From Taenia hydatigena (lineage: Eukaryota > Platyhelminthes > Cestoda > Cyclophyllidea > Taeniidae), in the NCBI GenBank assembly GCA_036345935.2, contig JADWOT020000010.1, positions 5,221,417 to 5,285,416 of the forward strand: a stretch of DNA of 64,000 bases, in the 5' to 3' direction. Positions 56,905-64,000 of this stretch are shown piece after piece. The notes beneath the pieces are model-generated. The model worked only from the letters and a program-made list of their open reading frames with translations. It had not been told where the DNA came from and searched no databases. The translations under genes and the position numbers were made by a program. Numbering within the stretch: position 1 is the first letter of the stretch; the number at the start of each line of letters is the position of its first letter.

Positions 56905-58000
56905 AAGGGGTCATCAATGGCAAAGCGAATGATGCGAACGATGATGTGTGTGTGTGTTAAGATGAATAAATAGAAGTGGACTGAGGATATTAAAGATAAT
57001 CAAGTTGATAGAGGATACTAGAACCTACCAGTATAGATGCCAGTCATGATGAAAATGTTGATGTTAAAGTGATTTGCGTCGTGAAAGATAGGGAGTGCAT
57101 TAACCGCTGTGGGGTCCGGTTAGCACGAAGTCTAATCACAGTACACTTCACACTCCGTTGCACGAGGAGCAGGAAAAACACCAGCAGAATAATGGCGACA
57201 TATAAAGACAAGTCGCCATTCCTGGGGCAGTATTATTGATCCGAAGCTAAGATGTCCCTCAACCATGAGTTGCAGCGTTACAGGAACCCGACAAACCATG
57301 TTGACTGCAACGGGATCGAGGGATTGGACTATCTGCATCATTTTATCACTTAAGCGATTATTCGAACAATTAGGTTAATGCACTCTGTGCAACGAGAAGT
57401 GGTAAATTTAACTTGTGTCAGAACTGCAGACTTTCTTAAGAAATTGGGATTTCTAAGCTCTCAACATTTTACGGCTTTATCCAGATCCGATGATCTGGAA
57501 GGTGGTAATATGTCAGTTTGAATGAAAGTGAACCACCTCTGCTTGGCTCTAATGACCGTGTGGATGCCTGCGTCCATCCTGCTAAGTTCTCATCTCAGGC
57601 AATCTGGCGGCATTAGCAAAAAGGTAGGTGATTGCGGGATATTTTTAACTATTGGAAGGTGTTAAAGATCGAATTGGGCAGTCTTCCGTCGCCATAAAAC
57701 TTAATTGAACTTGGCCTTACAGTAATGAATAACACACGGCCTAATTTTAAGTCCCATAGGCCAATCTGGGAGGGTCGGTGAGGACTACGACACATGCAAA
57801 CGTCCAAGAACCACCTACAAGGGAAGAAAATGCTTAAAGAAAATTAGGGTAGGAAGGCATTCTGTGCGCTTTGACACATTGTACATCATCCAAATATGCT
57901 ATAGCCTATTAATCGATTTGGATTGGCGAAAGTTGCATTCGCAGAATTATGGCAAATATTGGTCTTGTAAATCTAAAAATATATTAACTCAATGTCCTCT
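56905..58000. other. No supported gene; short TG run
   Basis: A TG dinucleotide run lies at about 56945-56957. A minus-strand frame at 57132-57341 has no motif. Nothing else was seen. Confidence 0.4.
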
Positions 58001-58700
58001 ACACCAACACGATGTGCAGAAATGAAGCATCACTAAATTGCCCAGATTAAGTGGTAAATTAAAAATAATCTTAAACGATGCACACATTTTGGTAGGCATC
58101 TTAGGAAATCCTAATATGTTTGCATTAAAATATCTCCCAAAAATTATAAAGTTTATCATAAAGTTAAAAACGCGATGCAAATTTAAATGTCGCATTTTAC
58201 AAAGAGTTGGTTCCCCCTTCTTTTTCTTAAAAAGAGCATTCTTAGGCGAAGGTTATGCATGCAACTGCATTAGTTGCATACTTTTGCAATGCTAACCGTG
58301 ATCTACTTTAATGCACCTATATAATGCTGCATGATCACATAATTACTTGTTTCAAATCTCGGTACCATTAATTGCTTGTTCACCACACATTAAAGAGTTG
58401 TTAAAGAGGGTGCAACGGGAATCCGTCAGATTTAAACACAGGTATCAATTCGGTGGTCATCGCATGAAATGCAAAAGTAATGATGCTTTGAGTTCCATTG
58501 TCTGTCGACTTGTGCCAATATCCAAAGATAACGCCTACGAGCTCTTATTGCGACTTCTTCCCTATAGATAGTGAGCATCCTAACTGGTAGATACGTTACT
58601 TAGGTCAATGGGAAAAGGCGCGATTCTTCTCTAAAAAGAATGCGTCGTCGGTCAGAATGTGGGGAATTCTCATTGCAGTAAAATGTCATAATTAAGGCGT
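58001..58700 (+). other. Exon-like ORFs of unknown origin
   Basis: Two plus-strand frames read like protein. The first is 58038-58295, after an acceptor-like AATTGCCCAG, with SGKLKIILNDAHILVGILGN and KYLPKIIKFIIKLKTR. The second is 58347-58571, with PHIKELLKRVQRESVRFKHR and SKDNAYELLLRLLPYR. They lie directly upstream of the retrotransposon-like motif at 58742 and could be decayed parts of the same element ORF, or exons of the zinc-finger gene to the right. I cannot decide. Confidence 0.25.
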
Positions 58701-58741
58701 TCTAGATTGCATAAGGAAATTGTTGCATCGACACTAACTGC

Positions 58742-59011
58742 TTGATACCAACATTAACAGAACCCAGCTCACGTATCTCAGACTATAGTCTGGGTCACCG
58801 AAAGTGTGAGGAAAGATATACAGAGCCCAATAAATGCCACTGTACAGAGACCATGACTCATGTGCATGTCTTAGGGTATGCAGGTATAGGTAATCGTAAT
58901 AACTTCTCAAGCGTCAATGCGGTGGTATGTTTGCGCTCAAATACACATGGAATGTGTTGGACCTATCGGCACCTAACAAATCTGCGAACGCTATTGGACA
59001 ACTGTCAGTAG
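58742..59011 (+). mobile_element. Remnant of a non-LTR retrotransposon ORF C-terminus
   Basis: The frame reads LIPTLTEPSSRISDYSLGHR, then KCEERYTEPNKCHCTETMTH and VHVLGYAGIGNRNNFSSVNA, then VVCLRS. The order resembles the Cys/His motif near the C-terminus of R2-type and related LINE proteins: an LPT-Arg type entry, Cys-x-x-Cys, Glu-Thr-x-x-His-x-Leu, a Gly-Cys position and an Arg-Asn/His-Asn-x-Val step. Here the Gly-Cys position is Gly-Tyr-Ala and extra residues sit between the motif elements, consistent with decay. No reverse transcriptase core (FADD/YADD) is visible upstream. Recognition is from memory of family patterns and needs a profile search. Confidence 0.45.
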
Positions 59012-59401
59012 GAAGAGTATATTGATGATGCCTGGCCATCTTGATATTCTGTAGGCGCTGATGTATTCAACTTTATGAATAGCCGGTTCAAGAACATTTC
59101 GTGTGCCTGACTTTGCTCCACTAGTCCTTAATTATGGACCGTTATTTTTAAGCGCACAAGCTATCTTTAAATGCAAAGTAAAATGGCATGCAATTGAAGA
59201 ACCAGACTTGAGCTCCACAAGTGAGATCGGCTTACGTGATTGACGCTACGAAGGTCGCAACTGATAATTTGCCACCAAAATTCGAAAGAAATGAGAGAAT
59301 GTCAGGGCACGAAGAGGTCAGAGAGTAAGACTGTAGAAATGTTAACTGTGCCAAAAAGGAGGCGCTCAGTGATTGTGCACTAATGTAGTCCTCAATTTTA
59401 G
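59012..59401. other. Upstream of the zinc-finger exons, nothing firm
   Basis: A short reading PKKRRRSVI lies at 59350-59380 and resembles a basic nuclear-localisation patch, but it ends at a TAA and is not linked to an exon by clear splice sites. No promoter element is identified. Confidence 0.35.
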
Positions 59402-59787
59402 AGGTCTAGAAAAACTATCAAGGCATAGAAACTTGGCCCAGATGCTTCAACTGGAAGTTTGACGAATAAGACAGCTTGCAGGAGAAGGATACGCCAATCA
59501 CTTATTACCAACCCAGAAGACGAGATCGAATTCCTAGCGGAGATGGGGGTATGTGTGATTTTTCTTATATCACTTGTCGCTAAATATCGCCGTGTTTAAC
59601 TTACCTGTTTTTCATCAATTTTTATTAGAGGGCGCCCAAATTCAATGACCCTCGACTAAATTACATCCTTAATGGAAGGGCCATCAAGAATCCCTTCATA
59701 GGCGATCGAAGAACTCAGCTGCGATGCTTCCTGGATTTGTTCTGGATGCGGCTGTGGCATAGAGCGACGCAGTTTAACACCTGCTAA
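59402..59787 (+). pseudogene. Upstream exons of the zinc-finger gene, with an in-frame stop
   Basis: After an acceptor (GTCCTCAATTTTAG) the frame reads RSRKTIKA, a TAG at 59426, then KLGPDASTGSLTNKTACRRR and IRQSLITNPEDEIEFLAEMG up to a donor ATGGGG|GTATGT at 59549. The 80-nt intron ends TTTTTATTAG at 59628. The next exon continues in phase 0: RAPKFNDPRLNYILNGRAIK, then NPFIGDRRTQLRCFLDLFWM and RLWHRATQFNTC, then TAA at 59785. Phase matching across a short intron and the compositional contrast make this the best spliced pair in the window. No good donor before the TAA joins in phase to the finger exon at 59887, so either the second exon is terminal or the gene is broken. The region is presumably N-terminal to the fingers. 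The decayed copy near 4592 retains part of the second exon. Confidence 0.6.
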
Positions 59788-59886
59788 TTGCATTCGATGC
59801 TAATGTTAGCGTGCTATTGTTTCCCTCTTAAAATAATTTCCGTTTCTGGAATTTGCTTAGTTCCTTGCTTTGATTTTTTGCAAAAG

Positions 59887-60066
59887 ATGAAGAGGAAGCT
59901 AACATTGGGTACAAATGTACGGCGTGCGGTGAAGAACGTAATGACTTGAATATGATGCGTCAGCACCTGCTGTCGTACAGCAAATGCAAGTTCTACTTGT
60001 GTGTACGTTGCCCTGAGGGCTATAACACGCCTTTGGGAATAAATCGTCACATCATGACACACATTG
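59887..60066 (+). CDS. Zinc-finger exon: one C2HC and one C2H2 finger
   Basis: The exon follows TTTTTTGCAAAAG and ends ATT G|GTAAGG at 60067, phase 1 at both ends (180 nt). It reads DEEEANIGYKCTACGEERND, then LNMMRQHLLSYSKCKFYLCV and RCPEGYNTPLGINRHIMTH. The first finger has C-X2-C-X12-H-X6-C spacing; the second is canonical C-X2-C-X12-H-X3-H. The acidic start is typical of a linker. All metal ligands are intact. The next exon joins in phase through the 74-nt intron 60067-60140. C2H2 arrays of this kind bind DNA or RNA in the nucleus; targets are unknown. The exon itself has no lesion, but flanking exons carry stops. Confidence 0.75.
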
Positions 60067-60140
60067 GTAAGGTTTGATTGAGGTCAATGTCCTCTGTCTT
60101 CCCAGTAAATCCAACAAGTCATGCTTTATATGTTCTTTAG

Positions 60141-60466
60141 TTACAGAAGATAGTAACAGGCTGCGAGCATCAGTCAAAAAACTTCCGGAAAGATTGAGAG
60201 ATCCCAAGGGCTTAGAGCCTCCTCAATCTCCTATGTGCAAAGAGCTGGTGAGATGTCCTTCTAAAGAAAGGTCTAGGAAAGATTGCCACTGCATTGATTG
60301 TGGACTCACTTTCGACCGCTTGGATGTGGTGTTATTGCACACAGAATACGAACACCCAACTGAATGAGATGTAATTGACCGTTTGCGTCATGATCTCCTC
60401 TGTGCTGCTCTCAATGTTGGTGATGATGAGGGAGAGAATGCTCCACATCCTGCCAGCCTGTCCTAG
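60141..60466 (+). pseudogene. Last exon of the zinc-finger gene, third finger, premature TGA
   Basis: After TATATGTTCTTTAG the frame continues in phase: VTEDSNRLRASVKKLPERLR, then DPKGLEPPQSPMCKELVRCP, then a basic patch (KERSRKD) and finger CHCIDCGLTFDRLDVVLLH (C-X2-C-X12-H-X4-H), then EHPTE and TGA at 60365. The same frame goes on as DVIDRLRHDLLCAALNVGDD and EGENAPHPASLS to a TAG at 60464. In the 22.7-kb copy the corresponding codon is CGC (Arg), and in the 5-kb copy it is CGA in ACGGAACGAGATGTC. A CGA to TGA change at a CpG therefore explains the stop. The protein may still be made without its tail of about 33 residues, or the gene may be dead, since another stop lies upstream at 59426. 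Confidence 0.75.
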
Positions 60467-61309
60467 AAGAAGAACAAATTTTAGTGCTACTATGCATAAA
60501 ACAGAAAGCTCTTCGTAATGACTTTATTAAATTAGAAGTTCGCGCTGCATACATTGTAATTGAAGGGCGAAGTCTGCCTATTCAAGAAGCTTTTATTTAT
60601 TCCATTTGAAATCCATCTGCTGAGCTTTTCCATTTATGTAACTTCTTGGTTGGTGGATGGGCTACTATACCTTGCTTAAGAGCCTTTGGATGTATGCATC
60701 TAGTAATCTCTCTTATGCTTGGGACAACGTAAAGCCATTTAAAAAAACAGCTAAACTTAAGTGAAATCCAGCAACGCCTTTCGACAGTTGCTGGTGTGAA
60801 TAATGACTGAGGTAATGTGAGAGGAAATCGGCAGGTGGTTCACGAGGTGCAGTAGGACGAGCGGAAATTGTCCTTCCAATCGCATGCACAAATACACTTA
60901 TGTGTAACATGCGAAGTTAATTAAATCGTTTCTGGGATTTCAGCCAAAACTGCACAAGTGTCTACACTGGTCTGGCACGTGCTTAGTGGTTAAACAGGTT
61001 AACAATAACAATCAGCTTGTAACATACCTTCACCGCTAAAGGCGAAAATTACCAGGAGTACGCCGAAAAATGCAGCCCGTAGGGTGAGAAGATGAGCAAC
61101 CACTCAGCTTATAAAAGTAGGACACAATCCAAATCGGTGTTCTGATTCACAAGAGAGGTGTATTTCATCGCGGCAGAGGTTGCATTACCATTTACTAAAA
61201 ACCCGTTTCTTACTGCGGATTGGCTAAAGTCTAGATCAACATAAATTTGGCAAAACTGTGACCTACGAAGTTTACCAAGACTTCGCAGATTTTGGTGAGA
61301 TTAGGTTAC
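60467..61309. other. 3' flank of the zinc-finger gene, no supported gene
   Basis: No canonical AATAAA follows closely; ATGCATAAAACAG near 60495 is the nearest variant. A minus-strand frame at 60713-60910 has no motif. The interval has the same relative position as 5258-5960 in the other copy but little clear identity. Confidence 0.4.
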
Positions 61310-61570
61310 TGTAAATGTAACAAAATTATAGACTAATAGAGGCCAGGAATGGAGATTCGGCCCAAAGGAAGTGTGAAGTGTTCTGGGCTAAGGTCTGAAA
61401 ATGAATCTCTGTCACGATGCCACATTGTAACCTTCTGCACGGCTTCATTGCTCATAACTGCGCAAAAGCATGCTTAAGGAGAGGCGATTGTCCACGGTCA
61501 GTACAGACGAAAATGTGACCAGTGAGAAGTAAAAAGATTTGCACCAAGACATCCAAATGCTTGTTCCTAG
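61310..61570 (+). repeat. 3' flank of the duplicated zinc-finger unit, copy 2
   Basis: This is the partner of about 5960-6230. The matching words TCTGGGCTAAGG, CACGATGCC, ACAGACGAAAATGTGA and CATCCAAATGCTTG recur in the same order. This fixes the right end of the duplicated unit. Confidence 0.6.
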
Positions 61571-62827
61571 CAGCATTTTTTTCTGTTACGTAGGCACGAC
61601 TGGAAAACAAGTGATGTTATATGGAATCATTTCAGGATTTTAGAGTTAGACGCTTTCTTATGCATCAAAGGTGAACGTAGGACGCTACCAAAGGTGTTCT
61701 GAGCACTACTGTAACACTTCTCTACGTGAGTCTCATGTCATGCCCCAGCCTTTGGGACACCATCCACCAGCAATATGCATTCCCCTTCACAGACTCCTGC
61801 TAATCTCAATTTAGTAGAGCTCGCCTTAAGACTCAAAGATTTTATTCGCGATTTCATCAAACTGCCAACCTCTTTTATAAATTGCATATGGAATATGTAA
61901 TATGTAGTATGTAGTGCATATACCATATGCAGTATTCCAAGTTGGAAGCGGATTCTTTCAACTTTAGCCACACTCCACTCACCACTGTCAACACAATAAC
62001 CGATTAGCATGGCTTGCCAGGCACATTAGCTAGCTGTCCTTTCCATAATATTCACCTGCTTTTATTCAAAATGCTTCTAAAGCCATCGGTTTTCCAAAAG
62101 ACCAAGCCAGCTCTTATTGGTGTCTTCTCTTCTCCATTGCGTGCAACTTTCAATGAGGAGCTGTGAACTTTGCCGAAAACGTGATGCTAGATTCCGAATG
62201 GTCAATGTCTAAAACTTTGCTGAATAAATTTAGCAGAGGCAGTTTAATGAATAACTACCATTTTGGTTCCATTACGCATCTGTTGAAGGGTGTCGCGGTA
62301 TATGAGTCTGCCGACAAGTAGTGAAGTAATATCCTTGGGAAAGCACGGGGAACAGACTTGATAGCTACGACTACAGAACCATTACATGGATGCTTCGCCG
62401 TTGTGCAAGGCTGCTGTAATAGCCACCATAGAATCGCTTACACTCTATCATCTGCTGCTCATTGCGAACGTGATAAAATTGGAAGACACATGAGTCAAAT
62501 GGGACTAAGTGTACCGAGAACTGCCTATAGAGCTTTGGTGGCTTCCAATGCTCCTTAACAACTATCCTGTTGGCAAAACAACAACTATCTTGCATTAATT
62601 GTCATGAATTGAGTTTCATTAGCAAATTTTTCGGTCTGCAGTAGAAGATCTGTTATGGAGGAATCGACGGGGTCGGAGTTGGCAGGATTACACCTACTGG
62701 TGGCCAAAAGCACATCACTTAATTGCTCATGAATCCAACAGCATTAAGTCTTATTTCTGTTCCTTCTTTACACAGTTTTGTGCACGAGTAATAGCCTTGC
62801 TAAGAGTGCTTTGGGGAAGCTGCGCCT
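61571..62827. other. No supported gene; imperfect palindrome at 61885-61929
   Basis: GCATATGG at 61885 and CCATATGC near 61921 bracket an AT-rich stretch with several TATGTAGTATGTAG-type steps. A minus-strand frame (61738-62010, 90 codons) spans it but has no motif. Opposing frames at 62358-62595 cancel each other out as evidence. Confidence 0.4.
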
Positions 62828-63041
62828 ATGCCTGCTGGTGCGATGGCTACAAATCTCTGCAGTTCGCCATTATATGGAAATGGAACTTGTCTTTTCCTGA
62901 ATAAATGGCTTATCGGACAAATTTCTTTCGGTCAGAAGTACAGAAATTTGGTAGTTTGGGGTACTTATATTACCATTGGTATTCTGACCCTTCAATCACA
63001 AGCATCAAAATGTTGTGGAATTTTAGCGAGAAAGGAAACTC

Positions 63042-63315
63042 ATGATTCAAGCCTTACCATTTAGCGATTTCCGTTCATCAAATGCTAGTCTAAGTGGAGA
63101 GCCATTTGAGCCAGGCGTTTATCCACCTACTGCTTCACCAGCTGCTCTAAATTTTACACGTTCATGGGTTAGTAAGCATGGGTGCCATGGCATGCGAAGA
63201 GGGTTCATTGAGGGCTTTGAAGTGAATTGGTAAACTTCTATTGTGTAATGGACAATTTTATTATAGGAAGCCTAACAATGGTTTGAAACATCCCGCTTTC
63301 CAGACCAAAATATAA
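63042..63315 (+). CDS. Candidate two-exon gene end with a 37-nt intron
   Basis: The frame 63042-63229 reads MIQALPFSDFRSSNASLSGE, then PFEPGVYPPTASPAALNFTR and SWVSKHGCHGMRRGFIEGFE, then VNW. The Trp codon is split by a donor (AATTG|GTAAAC) and an acceptor (TTTTATTATAG) that bound a 37-nt intron (63230-63266). The second exon continues in phase as KPNNGLKHPAFQTKI and ends in TAA at 63313. Without splicing the frame also stops at once (TAA at 63231), so the intron extends the protein by 15 residues. The Pro/Ser-rich part looks disordered and no family is recognised. An overlapping frame (62828-63064) might be an upstream exon. Confidence 0.35.
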
Positions 63316-64000
63316 CCAAATTACTTTGCGTCGGTTTCCTAGACCACTATAATCAGAATGTTTCTTCCTTAGCCACCGATTTTATGAGTGCGACCATCAC
63401 ATCAAGCCCTTGTAAATGTCTCCAGTTACCTATGCTGATTCACTATCAGGTGTTTGACAAAATAGAGACCTCGCAACAATTGTTGCAGATGCAACTAATT
63501 TTAGAAAGTCTGCTGATAGCTCTCATTCATATCCTTCAACTGATTGCATTTAGGTGGTTTTACATAGAACATGCTCACTCTGAGTAAGACGTGGCCTATT
63601 TCACGGATTCTTCCTGCATCTTTTGTGCCACGTACTGCTGCTGAATACCAAAATGCCTGATTTTTTCACCCCCAACTGCACTCAGTGTGAGTGAGGATGA
63701 AAGAGGTACTACGTCGCTTGGTGCCCTGACAGTACAAATGGTATTCAAGCCTCTACTTTTGGTGTCGGGATCACTCCTTATCTCAGTCACAGGTGCCTTT
63801 TTCATCAAATTATTCAGTTAAATAGTATCGCCACCTTATCTCTACTTGCATTATGATTCACCTAGGTAAAGATTGCATTAGACTTGATGATTTCAAGTTA
63901 ACCAAAGTAAAAACTTCCTACGTCCAACCATGCTCCGCGTTAATAGTTGGGCACAAACCAACGCGACAGACTTTCTCTCTACCACTACAGAAGCAGCGTG
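63316..64000. other. No firm gene to window end
   Basis: A plus-strand frame at 63384-63587 (67 codons, Leu-rich: LILESLLIALIHILQLIAFR) could encode one hydrophobic segment. A minus-strand frame at 63596-63808 has no motif. The window ends without a recognisable boundary. Confidence 0.35.

Overview
This is a eukaryotic, almost certainly animal, genomic window. It has no operon-like ORF packing. Open frames are short (the longest is about 156 codons) and scattered over both strands. Base composition is moderately AT-rich. The few stretches with convincing protein signal are bounded by GT..AG splice signals with short introns (37, 74 and 80 nt where I can place them). C2H2 zinc fingers, a degraded non-LTR retrotransposon tail and polyadenylation-type AATAAA motifs fit this. 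Very short introns and much decayed repeat DNA would suit a flatworm or a similar invertebrate, but that placement is a guess. No rRNA, tRNA, CRISPR array or complete transposon is recognisable.

The best supported coding signal is at the right end. Positions 59402-60466 hold exons of a zinc-finger gene with one C2HC and two C2H2 fingers. It carries two in-frame stops (59426 and 60365) where the flanking sequence still reads as the same protein. Three further pieces of the family lie in the window: a fragment with an intact last finger on the minus strand (22580-22909), a decayed copy that keeps the intron (about 4560-5257), and a probable diverged finger exon (40967-41167). A weaker finger-like ORF is at 55169-55435. 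Just upstream of the main gene, at 58742-59011, is what looks like the C-terminal Cys/His motif of a non-LTR retrotransposon.

Most of the remaining structure is old segmental duplication. The largest is a block of about 2.6 kb present twice in direct orientation (22895-25490 and 26745-29312). A third, older and partial copy lies at about 21495-22180, and the minus-strand zinc-finger fragment ends exactly at one block edge. Other pairs are 4.56-6.23 kb with 59.66-61.57 kb, 13.39-13.83 kb with 32.20-32.65 kb (inverted), 15.19-16.11 kb with 51.17-52.05 kb, 38.46-39.09 kb with 53.82-54.55 kb, 52.01-52.81 kb with 55.48-56.35 kb, 1-230 with 44629-44860, and a short pair at 4.06 and 30.47 kb. At 36910-38145 there is a pyrimidine-rich, strongly decayed tandem array with a period near 49 nt.

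Between these lie several ORFs of 65-140 codons that read like exons (for example at 10621, 43918, 47174, 48948 and 63042) but cannot be assigned to a family by eye. I see no intact gene system working together. The window reads as gene-poor DNA in which a zinc-finger family has been duplicated, truncated and left to decay. All homology statements come from reading and aligning by eye; identities are rough unless a count is given.
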